From assembly GCA_030844895.1 (NCBI GenBank), contig CM061228.1:32488626-32552625 (forward strand): a DNA stretch of 64,000 nt, read 5' to 3'. This document shows, in pieces, positions 9,601 to 19,867 of the stretch; within the stretch, counting starts at the first letter, position 1; the number at the start of each line of letters is the position of its first letter. Source of the stretch: Ambrosia x helenae (lineage: Eukaryota > Streptophyta > Magnoliopsida > Asterales > Asteraceae). A program made the translations under genes and the position numbers. The notes under the pieces were generated by a model. The model saw only the letters and a program-made list of their open reading frames with translations. It was not told where the DNA came from and ran no database searches.

Positions 9601-11382
9601 GTGTTCACGGACCACAAAAGTCTCCAACATGTCTTCGATCAAAAGAATCTTAACATGAGGCAACGACGTTGGGTTGAATTACTTAACGACTATGATTGCG
9701 AAATTCGCTACCATCCTGGCAAGGCGAATGTTGTGGCCGACGCACTTAGTCGTAAAGAGCGTGTCAAACTCCAATGTGCGAGAGTTCGTACTGATCTTCA
9801 AGATCGCATTCTCCAGGCTCAACACACATCAGTCACCCAAGGTAACATGTACGATGAAATGTCTTGTGGTGCTGAAACTCAACTTGAAACCAAACCCGAT
9901 GGTCTCCTTTATTTCCTTAACCGACTGTGGATTCCCGACCGTGATGATCTTCGTACTTTTCTCATGAACGAGGCTCATAAGTCTCGTTATTCTATTCATC
10001 CTGGAGCTGACAAGATGTACCAAGATCTTCGCTATTCTTATTGGTGGCCTGGTATGAAGAAAGACATTGCTCTTTTCGTTGCAAAATGCCTCACTTGTTC
10101 CAAGGTCAAGGCTGAACATCAACGACCATCTGGTATGCTTGAACAACCAGAGATTCCTGTCTGGAAATGGGAGAGCATAGCTATGGATTTCATCACCAAA
10201 CTCCCTCGTACACCCAAAGGTTTTGACAGTACTTGGGTTATCGTCGATCGTTTGACCAAGTCAGCTCACTTCCTACCTATTCGTGAGAAGTATTCTGTGG
10301 AAAGGTTGGCAAAGATGTACGTAAGTGAAATCGTATGTCGTCACGGTATACCTTTGGACATTATTTCTGATCGCGATGGTCGTTTCACCTCTCACTTTTG
10401 GGAATCTCTACAAGATGCTTTGGGTACCAAGTTGAACCTGAGCACTGCTTATCACCCTCAAACTGATGGTCAGACTGAACGAACCATCCAGACACTTGAG
10501 GACATGCTCAGGGCATGTGTCATCGATTTTGGTGGCGCATGGGATTCTCATCTTCCTTTGGTTGAGTTTTCATACAACAACAGTTATCACGCCAGCATTA
10601 ACATGGCTCCTTTTGAGGCACTCTATGGTCGGAAATGTCGTTCACCTGTCTGTTGGACTGAGGTTGGTGAAGCTCGTATTACTGGACCCGAACTAATCCA
10701 GGAAACCACAGACAAAATTCAGCTCATTCAGGATAATCTTCTCAAGGCTAGAAGTCGCCAAAAGAGTTATGCTGATAAACGTCGTAAACCCTTGGAATTT
10801 CAAGTTGGGGACCTTGTACTACTTAAGGTATCCCCTTGGAAAGGAGTAATTCGTTTCGGTAGAAAGGGAAAGCTAGCTCCTCGTTACGTAGGCCCCTTCA
10901 AAATTCTTGACAGAGTTGGAAAAGTGGCTTACAAACTTGATCTTCCACCTGAGCTAAGCAATGTTCATCCGACCTTCCATGTTTCGAATCTCAAGAAATG
11001 CTTAGCAGATGAGAACCTTCATGTTCCTCTTGAGGATGTGCAAATCGATGAAAGCATGCACATTATCGAGAAACCCGTCGAGATTGTTGATACTGGAGTC
11101 AAGAAACTCAAGCGCAGTCGAATTCCAATCGTTAAGGTTCGTTGGGAATCTAAACGAGGCCCAGAGTTCACTTGGGAACGTAAAGACCAGATGAAGTCGA
11201 AGTATCCACATCTTTTCCCACCAGACTCTCCACTCCAACTTCGGGACGAAGTTCCTAAAAGTAGGGGAGACTGTAACATTACGCATTTAAACTTGTACGT
11301 TACACGTTCGTCATTAATAAAAACGTCAAGTTTTATTTTATACGTTGCATTTATTATTTTTATCGCATTTGTGGAACCCTAA
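6613..11382 (+). CDS. Complete Gag-Pol polyprotein, Tekay/Del-type chromovirus
   Basis: One uninterrupted frame of about 1589 codons. I choose the ATG at 6613 (MPPRRSTRNN) over the in-frame ATG at 6595 because it matches the usual Gag start of this lineage. Approximate domain order is: Gag capsid (residues 95-270), basic linker, two zinc-finger-like segments ending in the CCHC knuckle CYECGNPNHYINNC (about 381-396), aspartic protease DSGA (about 455), reverse transcriptase with FIDD (about 789), RNase H from about 936, integrase zinc binding (about 1119-1167), integrase D, D, E at about 1190, 1253 and 1288, then a GPF motif and chromodomain (about 1488-1538). The chromodomain usually guides integration to chromatin. 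All catalytic motifs look intact, so the protein could be functional. The last 37 codons lie in the 3' LTR. Confidence 0.95.
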   Translation: MPPRRSTRNNNGENHEEGGDNHNHNHDQVPNHNNNGVDAQLAAIISQQMAQQIATLVPNLLAQVIQLNGNGNGHNNGNGNGNGNGNGPQACTLKHFNSCNPPKFSGEEGATGLLQWFEGIENTFINSECPNNFKVRYAMSVLHKRPLTWWNEEKRTRGAEVALAMTWDQVKEVMKEEFCPRNEVKKLEDEFHTLAQDSGENLAYNTRFHELSLLLPHKVTPLPVAIEKYIGGLPMQIQDTVWVRNLATLEEAKRLAATLTDNHVKNGTLVRKGTKKTTAKDTPQPAIEVKPETSSNKKRKARNYMVAATPPAAQNPAKKPYTGPHPLCNTCKYHHPTQVPCHFCTKCQRYGHLVNVCRSPATQDNNNPAPNQQNNRPTRGQCYECGNPNHYINNCPNRNRNQNQNQNQNQNQNRNQNQGARGRAYNLNANQARDNNEVVNGTFLINNHYASILFDSGADKSFVSLKFEPLLNLPHTNLEEPFVVEVANGKSISIDSIIRNCLLNLDDHTFPIDLIPMHLGSFDVIVGMDWLSTHRAEILCFEKVIRIPLESGEILKIYGEKPCGELKLMSCTTAQKYLRKGYTAFLANVIEKKDKGKSIQDIPIIRDYPEVFPEDLPGLPPARQVEFRIDLVPGANPVAKAPYRLAPSEMQELASQLQELSDKGFIRPSSSPWGAPVLFVKKKDGSLRMCIDYRELNKLTIKNRYPLPRIDDLFDQLQGATHFSKIDLRSGYHQLRVHEEDIPKTAFRTRYGHYEFMVMPFGLTNAPAVFMDLMNRVCRPYLDKFVIVFIDDILIYSKSKSDHEQHLHSILSLLKKEQLYAKFSKCEFWLKEVQFLGHVIDMKGIHVDPAKIEAVKNWSVPTTPTEVRSFLGLAGYYRRFIANFSKIAVPLTTLTHKGKPYEWGPKQEEAFETLKLKLCEAPILSLPDGNDDFVVYCDASNQGLGCVLMQRGKVIAYASRQLKTHEKNYTTHDLELGAVVFALKIWRHYLYGTKCVVFTDHKSLQHVFDQKNLNMRQRRWVELLNDYDCEIRYHPGKANVVADALSRKERVKLQCARVRTDLQDRILQAQHTSVTQGNMYDEMSCGAETQLETKPDGLLYFLNRLWIPDRDDLRTFLMNEAHKSRYSIHPGADKMYQDLRYSYWWPGMKKDIALFVAKCLTCSKVKAEHQRPSGMLEQPEIPVWKWESIAMDFITKLPRTPKGFDSTWVIVDRLTKSAHFLPIREKYSVERLAKMYVSEIVCRHGIPLDIISDRDGRFTSHFWESLQDALGTKLNLSTAYHPQTDGQTERTIQTLEDMLRACVIDFGGAWDSHLPLVEFSYNNSYHASINMAPFEALYGRKCRSPVCWTEVGEARITGPELIQETTDKIQLIQDNLLKARSRQKSYADKRRKPLEFQVGDLVLLKVSPWKGVIRFGRKGKLAPRYVGPFKILDRVGKVAYKLDLPPELSNVHPTFHVSNLKKCLADENLHVPLEDVQIDESMHIIEKPVEIVDTGVKKLKRSRIPIVKVRWESKRGPEFTWERKDQMKSKYPHLFPPDSPLQLRDEVPKSRGDCNITHLNLYVTRSSLIKTSSFILYVAFIIFIAFVEP
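11257..11271 (+). other. Polypurine tract of the right gypsy copy
   Basis: AAAGTAGGGGAGAC immediately precedes the 3' LTR start TGTAACA. It primes plus-strand synthesis and is also coding, since the pol frame runs through it (KSRGD). The left copy has the same tract at 3568-3582. Confidence 0.85.
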
Positions 11383-13748
11383 TACTATATATATATATAT
11401 ATTATATATATATTATAACATTGAAATAATATCAAAAAATATTATGTCTTGGCCGGGAATCGAACCCGCGCCAAGACCGGGTCACACAAACACCACCATC
11501 CAACCAACTGGGCTAGCCATTCACTTGTTATAAACCCGGACCATTATTAATTATATACACGATTTAAAACCTTCACAGTTGACAAGGAAAGTCAACTGTG
11601 GGTTAGCTTGTGAATCAATCCAAGAATTAACTTGTGATTGTCTTATAATTGGCAAATTCAATTGATTACCGGCCTTGTATTGCACGATTACACGTCAATT
11701 AACAACGGATCGTTGACTAATTTTGAATTCATACGCGTTTGTTAATAAACGAGGGTCAACTTTCCAATTTACCCAACCCACTGATCCTCTGTATAAATAG
11801 ACCCTCTACGAACCTTGGATACTCGCTCACAACTCTCTCTCAACCTCCAATTATCTCTAAAACACTCTGATTATAATCATCTTGTTCGTTGTTTGACTTT
11901 GGCTTTGACCGGGCAAACGTGCACGATCCAACACTGTGAGTTTAATTATTTGTATGGGTTGTGTTCATCGGCCATCACACATCAATAGCCCTATGGTTAA
12001 TTAGGCTATTGATGTGTGATTTGTCCAATTGTTAAATCTAGGGTTCGTGATCATGTTTTGGGGATAAACTCAGATTCGCGTAGTGTATTTATATAATTTT
12101 AATCAAGGAACATCACAACCACTGGCCTAGGCCAAGTGGTTGTGACCAAGGCCTGCCACAGCAGTCACCCGGGTTCGAGTCCCGGCTCTGACTTCCTTTT
12201 TCTTTTCTTTTCTTTTTAAAAAACAACCATTTCTATTATATATATTTATTATATTTAAAACTTATAAATTCATTTTTAAATATCAAAACTATTTTATAAA
12301 TTCTAAAAAAATTATATTTATTAAATCTGAGTCAAAAGTTTTATTTACAATTTTTGTTTTTCAAAAATTCATATTTATAATAATTAAATCATTTTTATAC
12401 TATTATATTTATAAAAATCCATTTATATATCAAAATAATTTTGTTAAATTCTCCAAAAATTATCCTGACTTTTTATAAAGTTAAACTTTACTGAAATAAT
12501 TTTTAATTCAGTAAAATCAATTATTTTATATTTTTAATCAATTTTTGTTAGATTTAATCATAATTAAATCATAATAAATCCAATTTTCATCATTTTTGCA
12601 CCAAAATTTTATACAAATTATTTTTAATTATTTAGAACAGAAATATGATTTTTAAAATAGAAATTCTTTAATTTTAGTATTTTTGAATATTAAAGTTAAA
12701 TATTGGCTATTTATAATAAATAGAGTTAAAAATTTATTTTAAATGATATAATTTTATAAAAATTATTTTTATACTTCAAACACTTTAATGTGTACATTCA
12801 AAATTCAAATTTTATAAAAAGACTTTCTTTTATTAATTATCAAATTTTCCTTTATTAATTAACATTTTAATTTAAATTCAACAATTGGTTATCCCCAAAT
12901 CGAAACCCTAGGATACACTTATAAGTTAATTAGACTTAGACTTATTATATATTACCTTATTATAGGGTGATATTTGGAATCATTTTGGGCAACACTATTA
13001 TTTCATCTTTTCAACAAGTTTAACATTTGCTAAGGTGAGTTTTACATAGCCCCTTTTATTTATCACCATTTTTGGGGTGAAACATGTTATAACATTATCA
13101 TTGCAATTTAATCATCAATGTGTCTATGTGTTTTCTATGTTGCATTATGTCTTGAGCATGATTAGAGTAAGCACCATTCTAGCATAATCATTAACTCCGT
13201 ACAAGCCGACGGTATACATTGATAGATCTATTGGACTGACAATCCCACCCGGATACGTGCCTCCTACAAAGGTTACGTGGGTGTTTGTTATCGCATAACA
13301 TATTCAATTGGACCATGAGTGTATGGTATGTATCATTTTATAACAGTCATCAGGGTTGATTATGCACTCGATTTATTTCTAGTATGTTCTCACATATGGG
13401 CTAGATTGACATGACACATGAATTGCACAACATTTTATTCATTTTATTATCAAAAACCTATGTAATTCTCACCAACTTATGTTGACCCAAAATACTTTCA
13501 AAATTAACATGTTTCAGGGAACAATGAAGCTGAGGCTTGAGTTAGCATGAGGATTTTACTTGAAGTTTTATTTGAAGTTATTGAAGTTTGTTATTTGATA
13601 TCATGTATTTGAATTCTTAGACATCATTTCATATTTTGGATATTATGTTTGAATAAATTATTTAAAATTTATATTATACCATGTGCTACTGAAAACAATC
13701 ATCAATACGTGGCACCCCGATGTTTCCGCCATCGGTTGGGGTGTTACA
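11272..13748 (+). repeat. 3' LTR of the gypsy array (2477 bp)
   Basis: It is a full copy of 3583-6060, with TATA at 11792-11799, tRNA-like modules at 11446-11523 (minus) and 12112-12193 (plus), and the hairpin at 11974-12020. Differences seen by eye include the length of the TA run near 11385, an A for G near 11362, a changed GG near 11670, and one extra G before the terminal TGTTACA. Confidence 0.94.
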
Positions 13749-14802
13749 TTCAACATACACGATCACGGTCTGGACAACTTGGGGACTGATTAGCCTTCTG
13801 GTTAGTAGTCATCACACTTATGTAAACTCATTGATAGGTCGTCACTAAGTTGGGTCATCATACACGTGTTGGGATTCTAAATATCCGAAGGCGCACTCTA
13901 AGGTGAGTTTCACGGCCCCACTCTTTTACTGGTTTTACATTTTCGGGGGAGAAAACATGCGGTGTTCTTTAAACATGTTTCAACTATGTTTTCATAAAAG
14001 GCGATTCAACTAAGTTTTCATAAAAGGTGTGTCAACTACGTTTGGGTATTCATGAATTCATTGGGTTTGGAGTATTCATTATGTTTTCACGTATTCATTA
14101 TGTTTTAGAGTATTCATTATATGACTATGCGATCTTTGGAAGTCCCAGGGAGAACCATGAATGTGCGGGGATGCACAACGGGGGAAATCTGGATAGCGCT
14201 ATTTGGGCTTGACCCGCCCCACTCGTCGACTGGAGGTCGGACGGGTGCATGTTGTCTCTTAGGTATTCAGTATTCAGTATTCATTCAGGCACGTATTCAG
14301 TATTCACAGTATTCGAGTCCAGTAATGGTTTTTCAATCGCAGTAGTAACAGGTATTCATATGTTTTGCATGCATGTGGTCTGGATTGACCATGGTTATTC
14401 AGTTGGAGTCGATTCATACTTGGATTTTCACTTGGAGTTGGCATACATTTGGAGTCGGTATTCATTAAAAACCTGTGAACTCACTGGCATTATTTGCTGA
14501 CGTTTTTAGCATGTTTGTCTCAGGTCCCTAAGGTAGCAGCTGTCGATAGGCGCACGGAGTCTCACGGCGTCTAGGATTCATGTGCATCTCATTTAGTATT
14601 TTCAGACTTTCGTACTTTTGATTTAGTGTTGTAATAAAGTTTTACGCTTCCGCAGCGATGGATCATTTATGAAACCTTAATGGTTTGTTTATGTCATTTT
14701 TACGCTTCATATAGTGTCGTTTATTGTGACCGTTGACTTGGATCCTGGTATGTCACGCGCCTCGCGGTAAAACCCCGCACGTGGAAATTTGAGGGTGTGA
14801 CA
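13749..14802 (+). repeat. 3' portion of an LTR from a second gypsy family
   Basis: The sequence parallels 48150-49259 of the gag-only gypsy LTR. Shared stretches include GTGAGTTTCACGGCCCC, CATGAATGTGCGGGG, CTCACGGCGTCTAGG and the terminal block CGCGCCTCGCGGTAAAACC ending GGGTGTGACA. The start is missing because the tandem array is inserted here. No primer site follows the end, so it was a 3' or solo LTR. ORFs at 14027-14500 are within it and show no protein family. Confidence 0.85.
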
Positions 14803-15361
14803 TAGAAGGATATAACACCCTAATGTAAGGTAAATTGGCGATTATGGTCCGGAACGTAATCATGAATTTACAGGTATATTGAGGTGGTATGGAATTCTAT
14901 TAGGGTTTTAGGAGAGATTTCCAGTACGTTTTCGAAGTATCAAAGGTGTGGTGGGTTAGCTGCGGTACACCCTATATATAAACACTGATGGTGCATCGTG
15001 AATGAGATTGGAGTCAAACCAAGAACATGCCCTAGTCAGTCTTTAGTGTAGATTATTGTTGTAAGCGTAAACATTAAACATCAGGTCTTACCTCAACTTC
15101 TATTTCATGAGTGGTGTTAGGCCCTACGAAGTTCTTAGCACTCTTCATACTTTTGATTGTTCCTGATTTATTGGAACAACTAAATTAAAACCTCTACCAT
15201 CACTCTATCTTAACTTAAAACGCTTGCTAGAGAATCCTTGATTATCCTCAAGCCTTTCTTTTTTTTAAACCCTAAAAATATTTTTAACTTTTACGCAATT
15301 CAATTTAAATTATTTTCCTGTAAATAAATTTCGAGACGAAATTTTCTAAAGTAGGGGAGAC
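14803..15361 (+). other. Degenerate LTR-retroelement sequence
   Basis: No coding sequence is recognisable. A TATA-like CCCTATATATAAACACTG at about 14971-14988 and a 3' end reading AAAGTAGGGGAGAC (15349-15361) resemble retroelement promoter and polypurine tract. It looks like a deleted element remnant leading into the LTR start at 15362. Confidence 0.5.
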
Positions 15362-16000
15362 TGTAACATCCGCCCCTTTTATTTTAACAATGTTACAATC
15401 TTAGTCCTTCGTGTATTCAAATGTTTCTATTTTAGTCCCTGAAAGTTCCGTCGTTTTCAAACTTAATAAAAGACCAAACCCATTACTTTTATTTATTTTT
15501 CAATTTAATGCAACGTTAATCATAAGATAAAGTTTCTAACCAAATTCTTTTCCCATTGGGTTTCTTATTCTGTTTTAGAAAAATATATTAATAATAATAA
15601 TAATAATAATTAATGCTCATCTTTTCTGCCTTCATTTCCTTCATTATGAGAAACATGAAACGGTCGAATCTTTATAGCTTCTTGCGTAACCGTCGATGTA
15701 ATCAACACTAATAATTCAAGATCTTAATCACAATTAAATCCTATAATTACACATGTTTGGTTTGCTAAATCAAAACTAATAATAGCAAAATTGTTATAAA
15801 ACCCATTAACCACACAACCTCTTGACACCCCTGTTCTCCGACCAAAGTTTAGGCAAATAAAAGCAACCAACCTTTGACGGCCACAACACTCACCGTCGCC
15901 GCGAATCCTCCGGTCAAACCAGGGCCATCAACCGAACACCATCTGAGGTATTAGCTTTACTTGTTTTCTGATCAAATGCATGAACCAATGCTTTTGTAAA
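15362..16000 (+). repeat. LTR start of a third gypsy-like element; 3' boundary not found
   Basis: TGTAACATCCGCCCC follows a polypurine tract that also matches the Tekay-type one. The first few hundred bases read like LTR sequence. I could not find a matching terminal TGTTACA, so the right boundary is a guess. Confidence 0.45.
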
Positions 16001-16585
16001 ACATAATTGCATAAATGAAATTCCTAGTCATGCGATGGTCTGTATGACGAAAAAGGTGATTTTGAATAATGAACATATACAAATGAAGCTACTTGAAAAC
16101 AAAGTGGGGTATATACACTTGGTTAATTTGTGTCAAAAAGATTTTATATAATTTTAAATAGAATTAAAATTTATATGTTGCTTTCGTTTGTTTAATCAAT
16201 TTTAGGAAGTCATTTTCTCTTGATTCCAACATATATAGTGATAAAGTTTCTTTGAGATGAGAGTCCTTAACGTCAACATTTAATTTACCTTATCATTTGA
16301 TTCGATTTTTTTTAGAAGCAGATGAGTTATGAACTTATTCAAAAACTGGAAAATCATATTTTGTTTCTTCGTTCTAAATGATAGTAGTTAGACAATAATC
16401 TTAAATTCATTTTTTATGGATCTCTCAATAGAATTTCGCTTATATTATAAAATGTAGTTTCATAATGTAAATATCAAAGTATTAATGTTAAAATAATTAT
16501 CTCCTCGTATATATAAATATGGTTTATATTTTAAAATTTAGGCATTTCACCGAAATGGTACGCGCCTTGGTCAAACTCAAATTAT

Positions 16586-16640
<55 letters not shown>

Positions 16641-17652
16641 AATCATATGCATTTTTTTTTTGCAAATTAATATAGAGAAAACTTTTGGTGTAAATAAAAC
16701 GATTAGTGAAATATTAACAATGATAATAACATAAATCAAAAGTTATATATTTTACACGAACACTAAATTAATGGATTCTAAATCACATTCTTAATTTATT
16801 AAGGTGCAAGCATAATTATTCTTATCAATTCTTTGCAAGATCAGAATCCAATATAACGTCATACTACCATAGGCTTATGATATGGTCTAAGTGTCATTAA
16901 GATTTTGGTGATGTGTGAACCCTATTATTAACTAAACACCATCTGCACCCGATTTAAGCTATCGATTAGAAGCTTTAAGGTTACTTTTGTTAGACTTGAA
17001 GAAGAAGAGCCTGTCATTGTTGTTTTGCTGAATAAAAGATGTCAAGTTTGGATCTCTATTTATAAACTTAGTTGATTAATCGTTGAGTTGAGTTAGGAAT
17101 ATGAAAAGAAATTGTTTCAATATTGATGTTGAAACTAATGGGACTTGATTGCTAATATCTTTTGAAATTCTTGTGTAGTAAAGTAATTTGTATTATGTAG
17201 TTATGCATTAAATTTAATGTTTCATATCCCTTCCCTTGAGTATTATGTAGTTTACAAGTCATGCATAAAGTTTTGGTTTTAATTAAAACAATTTAATAGC
17301 AATGTGGAAATATCATTATGCCCTCATACTAACTTTACTAGGTTGTTGTACCCTAAGCCTTAAATGTTGTAATTACTTAATTTTGTTGAGAATCTCTCTT
17401 ACATGCTTTAAAATATAGTATAGATAACTAAATAGATATTAGAACCAGAATGATAGATACCCGATTTGGAATTTGGGGGAGGCAAACGGTGACCAGAAGG
17501 CAAAGACGCGAGGGCAGCTTTGGCTTGGATGGTCATCGGACGACACTCTCGGTGGTTGCAGAGAGGTTTTGCTGTGCAAGGGAGAGGAGTCGACTGTTCT
17601 CTATTGCTTTTTTTCCTCCCGCTCTTGATTCTTTTCTTTTATTTTTAGCAAT
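16001..17652. other. AT-rich spacer with (TA)n microsatellite; no gene seen
   Basis: A perfect TA run occupies 16591-16638 and creates false ORFs on both strands. The stretch at 17450-17640 is more GC-rich and has a 69-codon ORF with no family resemblance. Nothing else is recognisable. Confidence 0.6.
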
Positions 17653-17884
17653 GAGTTAAATGCCAGAATCGTCCATAAGGTTTGACCAGTTTTGCGTATT
17701 TCATCCAAAAGGATTTTTTTTGCAACTGGACCCTTAAGGTTTGTCATTTGTTGCCATTTCCATCCAATTGGCTAACCCAGTTAAAATGTAACGTTAACTG
17801 AGGGACAGTCTTGACTTTATGCCTACCTAAACAGGGGTATTTTGGACGTTTTCTTATATTTACTTATTTTTAATCAATAAATGC

Positions 17885-18722
17885 ATGGGCGGACTGACTT
17901 GAAGCCTAGGAGGGTCCTAGGCACCCCCTCAACTTCTTAAAATTAATGTATTTTTGTGGTAAATAGAGACCCAAAACCAATAGGGACCCCTACATAATTT
18001 TATCAGGCACCAATTCAGCTTTTTACCAGCCCCCAACTCCTTAACCTTTTTCTTCGAAGCCCAATTAAAGTGGCCCAAGATGAAATCTGACAACCATCAA
18101 CTATCTAATTTTGTTATTGCCTAATCAATTTCCACATTCCTAGAAGTCAGATCAAAATTGAAGGCTAATTCCATCCTTAAGTAATAACTAAATACAAGGT
18201 TAATTCCAGAAACGGTACCCAAATTAATGATTAATTCCAAATAAATAATCAGGTCGAAGATTCAAAATAGATTTCATGGTTATTAGAATGTTAATTCGCA
18301 TGTATTTTGTGTAGTTCATATGTTTTTGAATTTTGATTCATTTGTAGGATTGGTACCAAGATTGAAGGATGTTGTTAAAATCGCTAGGTCTTGATACTAA
18401 TTAGCAAGTCTCTTGTATATTGAAAATTGTTCTCTTGTTTTGTTCTTCCATCAAGTTTGAAGAAAGCTTCACAGTTTGAGATAATTGTCTATTATTTTGA
18501 GGAAGGTAATTAGAAAATATCAAAGCACTTCTCAGCTACGTTGTTAAATGTTCTCTTGCTACACCTTTTTAAAGCCTAAATGTATATTCATATTTGTTTT
18601 ACTAGATAAGTTGTTATGACTCGACTTAGTGAAGTGCGACCTGTTGACCCATTATGACCTCACCTTATCTAACCTTACCCATTTTTGGCACCCCCTCATG
18701 AAAAATCCTGGATCCGCCACTG
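17885..18722. mobile_element. MULE-like element nested in the larger MULE
   Basis: It has a perfect 9-bp target duplication AATAAATGC at 17876-17884 and 18723-18731. The right end reads, in reverse complement, CAGTGGCGGATCCAGGA, a common plant transposon terminus. The left end ATGGGCGGACTGAC is a decayed version. A GGCACCCCCTC motif occurs near both ends. No coding sequence is seen. Confidence 0.75.
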
Positions 18723-19329
18723 AATAAATGCTATTTATCTTCTTCCCCTTTTTGCTTATGCTCCTCAAACTATTATTGAACATTTATAAAATGCTTTTAA
18801 CACTTTTAATAAATATTCTTTAATAAGAACACACCGATCATTTACAAGTGCTCTTGAGGCTCTATCACTGTTTCCTTTGTCAGCGGTCCCAACTGAACAC
18901 CACCTCCAGATGAGGTCAACCCTTGAATTGAGACCATTGTAGGATCTGTTGTAGAGGTCAACACATAATTATATCATCTTTATTATAATAAATATTTTAA
19001 AATTGTTTTTATCATTTGAAATCATCCACCTTTGCCCAAGCTATCCTCTTGTGCTGATTAGCATGTTGTTGCACAACCCTTCCGTGTCTTTGCACCTAAT
19101 CGAGTGTAACCAACAATTGTCGTTCCACTTAAAAATTGATGACACTAAATCTTACCCCCCCCCCCCCACCCACACACACACACACTGAAAATTCTTGATC
19201 TGCAACTCATGTTTTTTTTTTGTTCTCTATCAGCAATTTAACCTTGTCTGTAACAAATTTTTGATGGTAAAAAATCATTAAGCAGCTTGTTCTTTCACCT
19301 GTTTGCTATGATGTACGCCACCATGAAGA

Positions 19330-19630
19330 TCTGTTCTGAAACTGTCACTGGTGGCGGGTGACTGTCGTGGTGGTTGTGACTTTGGTGGTCTGGTGGTTTG
19401 GGTTGATGTGGTGTTTAGTGGTGCTGGGTTTAGGGTGGAGGTGGTGCGACAATGGTAATTTTAGGGTGTTTGATGGCGGGTGACTATGGCATGGTGGTTG
19501 TTACGGTGGTGGTCTTGTGGTGTGAGTTGATGGTGGTGTGTAGTGGTTCTATGGTGGTTTGGACTATGGAGAAAAAGAGGTGCTGAGATTTAGGAGAGGG
19601 TGGGGTGGGGTGGGGTGGGGTGGGGTGGGG
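19330..19630 (+). repeat. GTGG-rich duplicated segment and (GGGGT)n tract inside the MULE
   Basis: Two degenerate copies of about 125 bases (GGCGGGTGACTG... at about 19353 and 19475) are followed by an uninterrupted GGGGT repeat at 19597-19630. The composition is unlike the AT-rich surroundings and could be captured DNA. The GGGGT tract could form a G-quadruplex. Confidence 0.55.
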
Positions 19631-19867
19631 ATGAGGTAGATTTTGGATTAAATAATTTATTATAAAATATTAATTAAATAATAGGGTAAATTGACTATAA
19701 TACCCTTCATTAAACATGTTAATTTAACTGGAGTTAGTTTTTGGATTGATTTGGCAATTAAACGTTAACCTGAAGGGCTCAGGTGAGAAAAAAAAACTAT
19801 TTTTGGATGAATCAAGCAGATTTGATCAAAACTCAGAGACTAATTTGGCAATTTACTCTTTAGTAAT

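Larger units (their letters stand above)
1..13748 (+). mobile_element. Tandem array of a Tekay-type Ty3/gypsy element (internal-LTR-internal-LTR)
   Basis: The order is internal region (1-3582), LTR (3583-6060), internal region (6061-11271), LTR (11272-13748). Bases 1-3582 match 7690-11271 at an offset of 7689 with only about three substitutions seen by eye (near 263, 1743 and 3427). The two LTRs differ at roughly ten sites. Sharing one LTR between two internal regions is the product expected of unequal recombination between LTRs. The left end of the array lies outside the window, so the target duplication cannot be checked. On the right the array abuts the middle of an LTR from another gypsy family, so it was inserted into that LTR. 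Confidence 0.93.
17653..19858. mobile_element. Non-autonomous MULE-like element with long degenerate terminal inverted repeats
   Basis: It is flanked by TTTAGCAAT (17644-17652) and TTTAGTAAT (19859-19867), a 9-bp target duplication with one mismatch, as Mutator-like elements make. The left end GAGTTAAATGCC pairs with the right end GGCAATTTACTC. Similarity between the two ends in inverted orientation continues for about 200 bases (for example TTCATCCAAAA, GTTAAAATG/CCAGTTAAAT). No transposase is present. Inside are a nested element (17885-18722), a C-run/CA repeat (19155-19186) and a GGGGT tract (19597-19630). Confidence 0.72.

Noticed and set aside
16519..16739. Overlapping ORFs on both strands around 16591-16638
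   Set aside because: They are translations of a TA microsatellite (YIYIYI).
17450..17659. 69-codon ORF just left of the MULE
   Set aside because: No family resemblance and no upstream or downstream exon signal. The end runs into the TSD.
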